Of a DNA stretch of 8,183 bases, positions 1-6,527 are shown piece after piece (position 1 is the stretch's first letter; the number at the start of each line of letters is the position of its first letter). The position numbers were made by a program, and so were the translations under genes. The notes under the pieces are model-generated. The model was given only the letters and a program-made list of their open reading frames with translations, was not told where the DNA came from and made no database searches. Source of the DNA: Rhizobium sp. Q54 (GTDB taxonomy: Bacteria; Pseudomonadota; Alphaproteobacteria; SMXS01); contig CAMBYA010000092.1 of the NCBI GenBank assembly GCA_945872035.1, positions 1-8,183 of the forward strand. Direction: 5' to 3'.

Positions 1-200
1 TAGGCCCTTCGGATCAACAGTGATCCTGCGGCGTTCAGGTGTTCCGCGGTGTCAATTGAACCGGCGTGAGCACCCATGAGCCTCGACACCTATGCGGCGC
101 GGCGGAATAGCCAGGGCGTCACGGTGCTGGCGACCAGCGTCTACGTCCGCCGCGGCGAGGACTGGAACTGGCCCTGCACCAGCAAACGCCGGTGGATTAG
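1..200 (+). pseudogene. Decayed 3' end of a DUF4440 / NTF2-like (SnoaL-fold) gene
   Basis: Seen: the frame from position 4 reads towards a segment at 76-165 ending TSVYVRRGEDW. The next frame then immediately continues LALHQQTPVD and stops at 198-200 (TAG). Joined, these read like the C-terminal strand pair of DUF4440/NTF2-like proteins, which commonly end in a pattern such as SSVYVRR..WRLALHQQTP. Restoring the frame needs one extra base near 166-168 (AA|CTG). The upstream part of the frame is also broken by TGA at 67-69 and TAG at 1-3, although residues between them (for example FRCSAVSIEPA) still look protein-like. Inference: a non-functional remnant whose 5' part lies before the window. 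A sequencing deletion could explain the frameshift but not the extra stops. The family is recognised from memory of its C-terminal motif. An unshifted 50-codon reading (76-228) is possible but would lose the family ending. Confidence 0.55.
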
Positions 201-237
201 CTGGCGCCGCGGCGGCGTAGCCCGCTAGGATGCCGCC

Positions 238-699
238 ATGATCTATCTCCTCGCCCTGCTCCTCGGGATGGTTTCCGGCCTGCGGACCTTTACCGCGCCC
301 GCTGCCGTGGCCTGGGCGGCCCATCTCGGCTGGCTGCCGCTCCTGGCAACCTCGTTCGCCTTCCTCGGCCAGAGCGTGACGCCCTGGCTGCTTTGTGCTC
401 TCGCCCTTGGGGAACTGGTCACGGACAAGCTGCCCGTCACGCCCAGCCGCAAGATCCCCATGGCGTTCGCGGCCCGGCTGATTTCCGGCGGGTTCTCCGG
501 CGCGGCCCTTGGCGCTGCGGCCGGCGCGACGATTGCGGGGATGGCCCTCGGTATCGCCGGCGCGGTGATCGGCACCTTGTGTGGCTACGAGTGCCGCAAG
601 CGCCTCGCCGCCCTCTTTCGCCGCGATCTGCCTGCGGCACTGATGGAGGACGCGTTCGCTGTCGGCGGTGCCCTCCTGATTGTCCGCGCGGTCGCCTAG
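238..699 (+). CDS. DUF4126 family integral membrane protein
   Basis: A 153-residue, very hydrophobic protein of the DUF4126 family; its biochemical role is not known. Family hallmarks seen: an N-terminal helix leading into SGLRTFTAPA (residues 13-22), then GELVTDKLPVTPSR (58-71) between helices, and a glycine/alanine-rich helical stretch at about 80-118. A last hydrophobic segment at about 138-153 ends the protein, so roughly four membrane segments are expected in the inner membrane. The length is usual for a stand-alone DUF4126 protein. The ATG at 238 is preceded by an AGGA-type ribosome binding site near 227-230, and the hydrophobic segment starts at residue 2, so this start is natural. It stands alone: upstream is a gene remnant and downstream a 218-bp gap. 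No promoter could be assigned. Confidence 0.88.
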   Translation: MIYLLALLLGMVSGLRTFTAPAAVAWAAHLGWLPLLATSFAFLGQSVTPWLLCALALGELVTDKLPVTPSRKIPMAFAARLISGGFSGAALGAAAGATIAGMALGIAGAVIGTLCGYECRKRLAALFRRDLPAALMEDAFAVGGALLIVRAVA

Positions 700-917
700 G
701 GTTACGGCAGGGCCTTCAGGCGCCGCGTGGCTTCGTCTCCGTCATGGATTCGTCATTGAGTTACTTGGACACGAGTGGCAGAGTCCTTTTACGGGAGGAC
801 TACTATATATATGCGCTCGGCCGGATCGCTTTTGGGTTCCGGCCCGAAGTCCATCCGGCGGAAGCATGCCTCCGCTACGTGCCGTCTGCCTTGTTTCACT
901 CGGGGAGAAGAAAGCAC
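700..917. other. Intergenic region with an AT-rich TATATAT island
   Basis: This is the gap between the DUF4126 gene and the small secreted-protein gene. It holds an AT-rich run, TACTATATATATG at 801-813, which stands out in GC-rich surroundings and probably lies in the leader or promoter of the downstream gene. TATATA at 804-809 would serve as a -10 element, but no acceptable -35 hexamer lies 16-18 bp upstream. A TTGGAC at 765-770 is too far away (33 bp from 804). I therefore do not assign a sigma70 promoter. A frame open through this gap belongs to a longer shadow frame overlapping the DUF4126 gene and has no coding character of its own. Confidence 0.4.
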
Positions 918-921
918 ATGA
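811..921 (+). other. Possible upstream small ORF (36 codons) overlapping the next start
   Basis: An ATG at 811 follows a strong Shine-Dalgarno-like GGGAGGA at 793-799, although the 11-nt spacing is longer than ideal. It opens 36 codons beginning MRSAGSLLGS and stops at TGA 919-921. The stop overlaps the ATG of the secreted-protein gene at 918 in an ATGA arrangement typical of translational coupling. The peptide is rich in Arg, Ser and Gly, has two cysteines near its end, and matches no family I know. It could be a leader peptide or chance: the region is short and GC-rich, and the same GGGAGGA may just be fortuitous. Low confidence. Confidence 0.2.
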
Positions 922-1220
922 CTTCACGAACCTGCATCCTGACCATCGCCGGCGCACTGACCATCGCGGTTACGGCCCCGGCATTCGCGGAGCCCGTCGC
1001 CACGGCCAACATGGGCTCATACTGCCGCGGCCAGGCGGCCAAGGCGTTCGACGCCCGGCCTACCTATGTGAAATCCACCAGGGCCATGCCGGCCCCGGAT
1101 GGTTCGTCGACCGTAAACGGGACATATGTTGACGGCGACGGGCGAACCAAGAGCTTCAATTGCCGGTACGACGCCAAGGGCAATTTCCTCGACGTCAAGC
1201 CCGCGACCAGCAAGTCCTAG
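918..1220 (+). CDS. Small secreted/periplasmic protein of unknown function, two cysteines
   Basis: A 100-residue protein with a clear Sec signal peptide: Arg at residue 4, a hydrophobic core at 7-21, and likely cleavage after Ala24 (PAFA|EPV), leaving a mature protein of about 76 residues. Two cysteines remain after processing (C36 in SYCRG and C82 in FNCRY) and could form one disulfide in the periplasm. The C-terminal half reads NGTYVDGDGRTKSFNCRYD, with the look of a small antiparallel sheet. Similar short secreted proteins with a Cys-Arg-Gly start and an F-x-C-x-[YF] end occur in alphaproteobacteria, but I know no function. The ATG at 918 has a good ribosome binding site (GGGGAGAAG, 902-910) and sits exactly before the signal peptide. 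The gene converges with the DUF2235 gene, whose stop is 23 bp away. Confidence 0.8.
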   Translation: MTSRTCILTIAGALTIAVTAPAFAEPVATANMGSYCRGQAAKAFDARPTYVKSTRAMPAPDGSSTVNGTYVDGDGRTKSFNCRYDAKGNFLDVKPATSKS

Positions 1221-1245
1221 GCCGAAACGGAAGGCCGCGCGGACT
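1213..1245. terminator. Hairpin across two convergent stop codons, possible bidirectional terminator
   Basis: Seen: an inverted repeat AGTCC (1213-1217) ... GGACT (1241-1245) encloses a second one, GGCC (1220-1223) ... GGCC (1233-1236), separated by internal loops TA and GCGC. The terminal loop of 9 nt is GAAACGGAA. The hairpin covers the plus-strand stop at 1218-1220 and reaches into the minus-strand stop at 1244-1246. It is the only structure between two convergent genes, so a shared terminator is the natural reading. There is no T-run on either side, so it is not a classical intrinsic terminator and may work as a weak or RNA-stabilising structure. Confidence 0.4.
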
Positions 1246-2788
1246 AGGCGAGGCTGACGGTCAGACGCACGCTTCCGCGGTTGTTGTCGTAGAAGTGCCA
1301 GGCGTCATTGGCGAAGCAATGCAGGTAGCCGTCAAGCAGCGGGGTGAAAGTCGCCTCGCTGCCGATCAGGAAGGTCTGGTGTGGCAGGGTGTTCCTGTCG
1401 TCGTCGGGGCGCCAGCCATTGGCCACTGTGCCGACCAGCGAGAACCACGGAAACCCCTCTTGCCGCCGCGTGCCGAAGAAATCCGCCTGCTGGTTGCGTG
1501 TAAGCCGCTTGAACAGCGCTTCCGCTTCGCCGAACAGGGCGCCGGCCAGGTGGACGATCTCGCCGACCTCGAACCTGCCGTCGGCGGTTCCGGCAGGACC
1601 GCAAGCGATCGAGCCGTCGAGCCACTCGCCCTCCGCGGTGAACCGATAGGTCTTGCCCACCTCCAGGAACAGGCCGGTCGCGTTCCAGCGGTCGCGCGAA
1701 TAGACGCTGACCTGTACGGGTTTTCCCGGTGATGGCGCCTGTGTCGGCCAGTAATCGCCCTGATCGAGCGGCGGATACAGGTGACGCTCGAGCGCCGAAC
1801 TGTGGAGACGCCCCTTGGCTACCGCCTCCTGCGCGATCCGGGGGATTTCACGAGGGCGGGTCTTCAGGCGCGCGAACACCCCGATGCATGAATCATGGAG
1901 CAGACCGCGCGCATCCGGACGCACCTGCTCGATCACCCTGTCGCGGAACACGAGGCCAAGGTCCTGCGCCTCCTCGATCATCCACTTCAGGGCGCCGTCT
2001 GAAAGGCCGCAATGCGCGTAGCCGCCGCCCACGTCGCTGTGCACACCGGGGAACCAGACCTGCTTGACGGTGGGCCGGTCTTCGATGTTGGTCCACAACG
2101 TCGGCATGAAGCTCTGGCGGGTTTCGTCAATGGCCAGGGCGTGCCGCGCATGGGCGACCTTCAGGCTGAGGGCGGTGTCGTGGAAGCTGTGCTTGGCGGG
2201 ATCGTCGATCAGGTTGATCAGCGCCACGTCGTCGGGCACGCCGAGGGCGCCGACCGTATCCCAGACACCCATGAAATGGATGTCCATGGTGCCGTTCGGC
2301 ATGGCGCCGTCCGGCGTGTTGTGGAACCGCCGTTTTGCCGTCGGCTCCAGGGTCTTCTTGTTGCGGTAGGCGGCGAACAGCTCGTTCACCATGGCCCAGA
2401 TGGCCTTGTCGTCCAGATCGGGACCCGACGCATCCAGCAGGCCGCAGCGCGAGATCATGCCGCCGAGGCTGCGTACGGTGTAGGCGCCCCGGCTGAAGCC
2501 GAACAGCCAGATGCGGTCGCCGGGCCGGTACTTGCCCGCCAGCCAGCGATAGGCGCTCATGATGTTCTGGTCGAGCCCCTCGCCCAGCCCGCCGCCCGCA
2601 AGCCTGCCGAGCAGGCCACCTTCGGTACCGACGCCGGGATGATAGTAGCGTTGCTGTTCCGCGCCGCCCGCGTCGGCGGCCGCCAGCGCGTTGTACAGCT
2701 TCACGACGTTGGTCGGCGACGGAACCACGCCCTCCTTGTCGCCGGGTGTGTTCCAGGTTCCGTCACAGCAGACTATCAGGTTGCCCAT
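1244..2788 (-). CDS. DUF2235 (Tle1-like) alpha/beta-hydrolase with C-terminal LecA-like beta-sandwich domain
   Basis: A 514-residue protein. Residues 2-300 form a DUF2235 domain, the hydrolase fold shared with type VI phospholipase effectors of the Tle1 family. It begins LIVCCDGTWN (4-13). The nucleophile elbow is GFSRGAY with Ser99, the probable acid is Asp177 in VWDTVG, and the probable base is His250 in FPGVHSDVGGGY, so the triad looks complete. From about residue 355 a second, beta-rich domain follows. Its end, NDAWHFYDNN (494-503), aligns residue for residue with the Asp100...Asn107-Asn108 calcium/galactose loop of lectin LecA. No signal peptide is visible. The ATG at 2788 has GGGAGGG just upstream; a TTG one codon earlier is less likely. 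The gene lies 68 bp after the ABC exporter and may be cotranscribed. No VgrG, PAAR, Hcp or obvious immunity gene is adjacent. The substrate is unknown; an esterase or phospholipase activity is inferred from the fold only. Confidence 0.87.
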   Translation of the reverse strand: MGNLIVCCDGTWNTPGDKEGVVPSPTNVVKLYNALAAADAGGAEQQRYYHPGVGTEGGLLGRLAGGGLGEGLDQNIMSAYRWLAGKYRPGDRIWLFGFSRGAYTVRSLGGMISRCGLLDASGPDLDDKAIWAMVNELFAAYRNKKTLEPTAKRRFHNTPDGAMPNGTMDIHFMGVWDTVGALGVPDDVALINLIDDPAKHSFHDTALSLKVAHARHALAIDETRQSFMPTLWTNIEDRPTVKQVWFPGVHSDVGGGYAHCGLSDGALKWMIEEAQDLGLVFRDRVIEQVRPDARGLLHDSCIGVFARLKTRPREIPRIAQEAVAKGRLHSSALERHLYPPLDQGDYWPTQAPSPGKPVQVSVYSRDRWNATGLFLEVGKTYRFTAEGEWLDGSIACGPAGTADGRFEVGEIVHLAGALFGEAEALFKRLTRNQQADFFGTRRQEGFPWFSLVGTVANGWRPDDDRNTLPHQTFLIGSEATFTPLLDGYLHCFANDAWHFYDNNRGSVRLTVSLA

Positions 2789-2856
2789 CAATCCCTCCCG
2801 TTGAAAAGACGGAGGATACCACGGTGCAATACCGGGCGGGCACGCCGTCGGCGGAA

Positions 2857-4653
2857 TTATGCATCCACCAGGATGGCCGGCTCCGCTTCGCGGCCGGACT
2901 GCCGCTCGAACAGCCGGCGGTAGATCCCGTTCCGGTCGGCCAGCAACGCCATGTGGTCGCCGTCCTCGACGATCCGGCCGCCGTCGAACACCAGGATACG
3001 GTCGAGCGTGCGCACTGTCGACAGACGGTGGGCGATGATGATCGAGGTGCGCCCCTTCATCAGCCGGTCCATGGCCTGCTGGATCAGGTGCTCGGATTCG
3101 GAATCCAGGCTCGAGGTCGCCTCGTCGAGGATCAGGATCGGCGCATCGGCGAGGAACGCCCGAGCCAGCGCCACCCGCTGGCGCTCGCCGCCCGACAGCT
3201 TCACGCCGCGCTCGCCCACCAGGGTCGCGTAGCCGCGCGGCAGGCTGGCGATGAAGTCATGGGCGTTGGCGAGGCGCGCGGCGCGTTCCACCTCGGCCTG
3301 CGAGACGCCGGGCCGCGCATAGGCAATGTTGTCGCGCAGGCTGCGATGGAACAGCACCGGCTCCTGCTGGACGATGGCGATCTGCGCGCGCAACGACCGC
3401 TGGGTGGCGTGGCGCACATCCTGCCCGTCGATCAGCACCGTCCCGCCGGTGACGTCATAGAGCCGCTGGATCAGCTTGACGAACGTGGTCTTGCCCGAGC
3501 CGGAATGGCCGACCAGTCCGACCCGTTCACCCCCCGCGATGGTGACCGACAGGTCCTGGTATAGCGGCGTCTGGTGGCCGCTATAGCGGAACGTGACATG
3601 GCTGAAGCAGATCTCGCCTGCCGCGATGCTGATGGCCTGCGCATCCGGCAGGTCGTCGATGCCAAGCGGCTCGGCATGGATTTCAACCAGTTCCTCCAGC
3701 TCATTAACGGAACGCTGCAAATGACTGACATATTGTCCGATATTGATCAGGTAAGTATGCAGGATGAAGTACGAGGTCAGGACATAGGTGACCTCACCCG
3801 GTGTCGCGTGGCCGGAGAACCAGAGCCACAATGCGCTGCCGACCAGCCCGGTGCGCACGGCCCACAGCAGTGCCGACTGGCTGGTGCCTGACCAGGTGCC
3901 GCGCCACCAGGTGCGCCACGTCCGGCGCTGCCACTTGGCGACGTGCCAGCCGAGCCGCGCTTCCTCGCGCTCCTCGGCGCCGAACGCCTTCACCACCGCG
4001 TTGGCGCCGACCGCGTCGGCCAGCACGCCGCCGATGCGCGTGTCCCAGGCGTTGGACACCGTGGCGGATGGGGCCACCCAGCGCGTCGCCAGCAGCACGG
4101 TGAGCGTCACATAGGCCACCGCGCCCAGCGCCATGACCAGGCCCAGCACCGGCCAATGCCAGGCGAGCACCAGTACCGTGCCGGTCAGCAGCACCAGCGA
4201 TGGCAGCAGCGCCAGCAGGATCGTGTCGTTGAGGATGTCGAGCGCCCACATGCCGCGGGTGATCTTGCGCACGGTCGAGCCGGCGAAGGCGTTGGCATGC
4301 CAGTCGGTGGAGAACCGCTGGACGTGGCGGAACGCATCGTCCAGCACCTCGCCCATCAGCCGCAGGGTGAACGGCACCACGCCCATCCAGGCCACATGTC
4401 GCAGCACCAGCATGGCGAGGCCCAGTCCGGCCATGATGGCGAAGGTCGGCAGCACCGCATCGCGCGCACCGGTTGCCAGCGCGTCGATCAGTTGCCCGGC
4501 GAACACCGGCACGAACACCTCGGTCGCCGTCGCCGCCGAGATCGTCGCGCCAATGAACAGCGCGCGACCGCGCTGCCGTCCCCAATGGCGGAACACGAAC
4601 CCCAGCACGGCCCGCATGACGCCAGCGCGGCCCTTTGTCTTTGTCTCGGTCAT
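2857..4653 (-). CDS. ABC exporter half-transporter (permease-ATPase fusion, MsbA-like type)
   Basis: A 598-residue TMD-NBD fusion that should dimerise in the inner membrane and use ATP to export a substrate. Residues about 30-310 carry six hydrophobic segments (roughly 32-55, 70-95, 143-165, 168-190, 261-281, 287-306). The ATPase domain has every catalytic motif: Walker A GHSGSGKT (382-389), Q-loop Gln430, signature LSGGE (486-490), Walker B ILILD with catalytic Glu511, and the H-loop His542 in AHRLST. The length is normal for lipid, peptide or drug exporters. The substrate cannot be read from sequence; there is no peptidase (C39) domain. The ATG at 4653 lacks a clear Shine-Dalgarno; an in-frame Met13 is an alternative but has no better site. 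The following gene on the same strand is the DUF2235 hydrolase, 68 bp on. A weak promoter candidate lies upstream at 4694-4722. Confidence 0.92.
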   Translation of the reverse strand: MTETKTKGRAGVMRAVLGFVFRHWGRQRGRALFIGATISAATATEVFVPVFAGQLIDALATGARDAVLPTFAIMAGLGLAMLVLRHVAWMGVVPFTLRLMGEVLDDAFRHVQRFSTDWHANAFAGSTVRKITRGMWALDILNDTILLALLPSLVLLTGTVLVLAWHWPVLGLVMALGAVAYVTLTVLLATRWVAPSATVSNAWDTRIGGVLADAVGANAVVKAFGAEEREEARLGWHVAKWQRRTWRTWWRGTWSGTSQSALLWAVRTGLVGSALWLWFSGHATPGEVTYVLTSYFILHTYLINIGQYVSHLQRSVNELEELVEIHAEPLGIDDLPDAQAISIAAGEICFSHVTFRYSGHQTPLYQDLSVTIAGGERVGLVGHSGSGKTTFVKLIQRLYDVTGGTVLIDGQDVRHATQRSLRAQIAIVQQEPVLFHRSLRDNIAYARPGVSQAEVERAARLANAHDFIASLPRGYATLVGERGVKLSGGERQRVALARAFLADAPILILDEATSSLDSESEHLIQQAMDRLMKGRTSIIIAHRLSTVRTLDRILVFDGGRIVEDGDHMALLADRNGIYRRLFERQSGREAEPAILVDA

Positions 4654-4693
4654 CGTGAAAATCTGGCGCCGTCTCCCGTTCGAATGTCACAGG

Positions 4694-4722
4694 AATATGG
4701 TCCGGAACCAGCGCAGGACCAA
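4694..4722 (-). promoter_or_regulatory. Weak sigma70-like promoter candidate for the ABC exporter gene
   Basis: Reading the minus strand, TTGGTC (4722-4717) and CATATT (4699-4694) are separated by 17 bp. The -35 matches consensus at 3 of 6 positions and the -10 at 4 of 6. A start near 4687 would leave a leader of about 34 nt before the ATG at 4653. The placement is right for the exporter and the hydrolase downstream, but the match is poor enough to be chance. The rest of the 154-bp hemN-to-exporter gap shows no convincing hairpin with a T-run. Confidence 0.27.
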
Positions 4723-4807
4723 GTCGGCTTCTACCGCGGAATTGGGCCGGAAGCGCAGCCGAGGAGGCCCGCGGTTGCAGCCCTGGCGTGGAGGGGCCTG
4801 GACGGCG

Positions 4808-6172
4808 TCACACCGACAGCGAGTGCCTGGCGCCGCCCTGCGGGTTCAGGTACGCGTCGAACCGGGCGCAGACATTGCGCACGAACGGACGGCCCCGCGG
4901 CGTGAGCCGCAACCGGTCGGCCAACGGCTCGACGAAGCAGTCCTCGTTTTCGTGGACGATGGCGGCAGCGATCTCGCGCACCGCCCTTCCCGCCTCGCCG
5001 AAACGGTAGGCCACCTCGGTCAGCGACAATTCGAAGTCGCACATCAGCCGCTCGATGGCAAAGGCGCGCGCCCGGTCGTCGTCGGTCAGCACCCGGCCGC
5101 GGGCCGTCGCCAGCCCTTCCGCCACCCGTGCCTCGTAGTCGTGGGCGGCCACCGCGTTCTGCACATAGCCCTGCGGTAGCCGGCCGATGGCGGACGCGCC
5201 CAGGCCGATCAGGGTTTCGGTCCTGTCGGTCGTATAGCCCTGGAAATTGCGGTGGAGCGACCCGCCGGCCAGCGTGTCGTCCGGCCGGGCGAAATGGTCG
5301 AGGCCCAGCGCCAGGTAGCCTGCCCGCTCCAGTAACTGGGCCAGCAGCCGCGCCATGGCGAAACGCTCGACCGTGCCGGGCAACGCCGCCTCGTCGATCA
5401 GCTTCTGGTTGGCGACCCGCTGCGGCAGGTGCGCATAGCCGAATACGGCGATCCGGTCCGGCGCCAGCGACAGCACCCGGTCGATGGTCGCGCGCAGCGT
5501 TTGTTCGGTCTGGTGCGGCAGGCCGTAGACCAGGTCCAGGTTCACCGAGCGCACGCCGCGGTCGCGGAACATCTCGATGGCGCCCTTGGTCACCTCGTAG
5601 TCCTGCATCCGGCCGATGGCGGCCTGCACCGCCGGGTCGAAGTCCTGCACGCCCACCGAAATGCGGTTGACGCCGATGTCGGCCAGCGCGTTGGCTTTCT
5701 CGGGCGTCATCAACCGCGGATCCACCTCCACGGCGAACTCGGCCGCTTTGTCGATCTGGAACCGCCGGTGCAGCGACGCGCCCAGGTGATGGATGTCCTC
5801 GGGCTTAAGGATGTCGGGCGAGCCGCCGCCCCAGTGGATGTGGCGCACCGCGTGCCTGCGCGGCAGCAGCGAGGCGACCGTCGCCATCTCGACGTCGAGC
5901 GCGTCCAGATAGCGCTCCACCGGCGCATATTGCCGCGTCGCCTTGGTGCTGCAGGCGCAGTACCAGCACAGCGAGTCGCAAAACGGGATATGAAGGTAGA
6001 GCGACAGCGCCGTGCCCTCGGCCAGCTCGCCCAGCCATCGCCGGTAGTCGGCCGGACCGATCGCTGCCGAGAAGTGGTTGGCGGTCGGATAGGACGTGTA
6101 GCGCGGCAGCGCCGCGGCCCGCCTTTCGACGAGTGCCGGATCGACCGGCGTGATGGAGCTGACGTGATTCAT
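4808..6172 (-). CDS. hemN: Oxygen-independent coproporphyrinogen III oxidase (radical SAM)
   Basis: This 454-residue cytoplasmic enzyme decarboxylates two propionates of coproporphyrinogen III to give protoporphyrinogen IX without oxygen, in heme biosynthesis. The length matches HemN of E. coli (457). Seen: the N-terminal RYTSYPTA (24-31) typical of true HemN, then HIPFCDSLCWYCAC with the CX3CX2CXC cluster motif (C65, C69, C72, C74) that binds the 4Fe-4S cluster and SAM. Also present are WGGGSP (114-119), EVDPR (149-153), and the hallmark NFQGYTT (309-315), followed by the HemN C-terminal domain. RYTSYPTA and the fourth cysteine argue against the heme chaperone HemW. The ATG at 6172 is chosen because it starts just before the conserved region; only a weak GAGAG lies about 8 nt upstream. 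A longer in-frame reading to 6400 would overlap the neighbouring gene and adds nothing conserved. An FNR-like site lies upstream. Confidence 0.95.
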   Translation of the reverse strand: MNHVSSITPVDPALVERRAAALPRYTSYPTANHFSAAIGPADYRRWLGELAEGTALSLYLHIPFCDSLCWYCACSTKATRQYAPVERYLDALDVEMATVASLLPRRHAVRHIHWGGGSPDILKPEDIHHLGASLHRRFQIDKAAEFAVEVDPRLMTPEKANALADIGVNRISVGVQDFDPAVQAAIGRMQDYEVTKGAIEMFRDRGVRSVNLDLVYGLPHQTEQTLRATIDRVLSLAPDRIAVFGYAHLPQRVANQKLIDEAALPGTVERFAMARLLAQLLERAGYLALGLDHFARPDDTLAGGSLHRNFQGYTTDRTETLIGLGASAIGRLPQGYVQNAVAAHDYEARVAEGLATARGRVLTDDDRARAFAIERLMCDFELSLTEVAYRFGEAGRAVREIAAAIVHENEDCFVEPLADRLRLTPRGRPFVRNVCARFDAYLNPQGGARHSLSV

Positions 6173-6205
6173 GGCTTCGACTCTCGGCCCGCGGACTATG
6201 GACCG

Positions 6206-6211
6206 ATTGTG
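6206..6211 (-). promoter_or_regulatory. Candidate -10 element of the hemN promoter
   Basis: On the minus strand the hexamer is CACAAT, matching TATAAT at 4 of 6 positions. It would start transcription near 6199, giving a leader of about 26 nt before the hemN ATG. There is no good -35 hexamer, which is expected for a class II activator-dependent promoter. It was chosen with the FNR-like palindrome in mind, so the two are not independent evidence. An alternative hexamer, CATAGT at 6195-6200, is equally weak. Confidence 0.3.
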
Positions 6212-6233
6212 CGGCTGTTGCGGCGCACCGGCA

Positions 6234-6247
6234 TTGAGCGAACGCAA
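6234..6247 (-). promoter_or_regulatory. FNR/Anr/FixK-like binding site upstream of hemN
   Basis: Seen: TTGAGCGAACGCAA on the plus strand, against the FNR/Anr consensus TTGAT-N4-ATCAA. Seven of ten specific positions match, including the TTGA and CAA ends. The centre (6240.5) is 41.5 bp upstream of the start (6199) predicted from the -10 hexamer CACAAT at 6206-6211, the classical position of a class II FNR-activated promoter. Known: hemN genes are often induced by FNR, Anr or FixK under low oxygen. Inferred: anaerobic activation of this hemN. Three mismatches keep confidence moderate. Confidence 0.42.
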
Positions 6248-6266
6248 TCGTCGCGCCGCCGGCCAC

Positions 6267-6512
6267 CTAGTCGGCCTCGCCGCCTCCGTCCAGGCTGTCG
6301 AGGAACGCCTCGATATCGTCAAGGTCGGCGCAGTACGGATAGTCCTTGTCACCGAACACGATCGCGTGGGTTTCCGGATCGCGCAGCATGTAGCCGCCAT
6401 GGGCCAGCACCCGCTTTTCCGGCTTTTCGGCCTTCATCATGTGCCAGCCGCGCCGCACCACCAGGCGGCGGATCCGGCGCTCCACGGCGGCGAGGCTGTC
6501 GCGTCGGCTCAT
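6267..6512 (-). CDS. Small conserved-looking hypothetical protein (81 aa)
   Basis: A soluble protein with a basic N-terminal helix (residues 3-35, rich in Arg/Lys), a middle segment HGGYMLRDPETHAIVFGDK (38-56) resembling two beta strands, and an acidic tail DLDDIEAFLDSLDGGGEAD. Short alphaproteobacterial proteins with a basic start, a GGYM...D..T..VVFG core and an acidic end are familiar to me as hypothetical proteins; I know no function. No signal peptide, membrane segment or catalytic motif is seen. The ATG at 6512 is preceded by CGGAGAG about 8 nt upstream. It begins only 15 bp after the stop of the PhnA-domain gene on the same strand, so the two are very likely one transcription unit. The gap to hemN (94 bp) contains a promoter candidate, so hemN may be separate. 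Confidence 0.75.
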   Translation of the reverse strand: MSRRDSLAAVERRIRRLVVRRGWHMMKAEKPEKRVLAHGGYMLRDPETHAIVFGDKDYPYCADLDDIEAFLDSLDGGGEAD

Positions 6513-6527
6513 GACCCGTCTCTCCGG

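Noticed and set aside
52..324. Minus-strand 90-codon frame across the left edge
   Set aside because: It lies opposite the DUF4440-like remnant and the start of the DUF4126 gene, with Gly/Ala/Arg-rich low-complexity translation and no ribosome binding site of note.
393..917. Open frame running from inside the DUF4126 gene into the secreted-protein gene
   Set aside because: It is a shadow of the DUF4126 gene joined by chance; the signal peptide and ribosome binding site place the real start at 918.
1244..2788. Type VI secretion effector module (Tle1 with immunity and VgrG)
   Set aside because: Only the hydrolase fold is shared; no VgrG, PAAR, Hcp or lipoprotein immunity gene is adjacent, and the C-terminal lectin-like domain is unlike Tle1 effectors I know.
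4654..4807. Terminator after hemN (AGGCCC / GGGCCT pairing)
   Set aside because: The arms are only 6 bp with a loop of more than 20 nt and no T-run, which is expected by chance at this GC content.
2746..5179. Long plus-strand open frames opposite the exporter and hemN (up to about 350 codons)
   Set aside because: They mirror the codon bias of the real minus-strand genes, which have full conserved motifs; the plus-strand translations are low-complexity Arg/Ala/His-rich with no recognisable domain.
6173..6400. N-terminal extension of hemN to 6400
   Set aside because: It would overlap the 81-residue gene, its residues are not HemN-like, and the conserved family start RYTSYPTA is fully contained in the shorter protein beginning at 6172.
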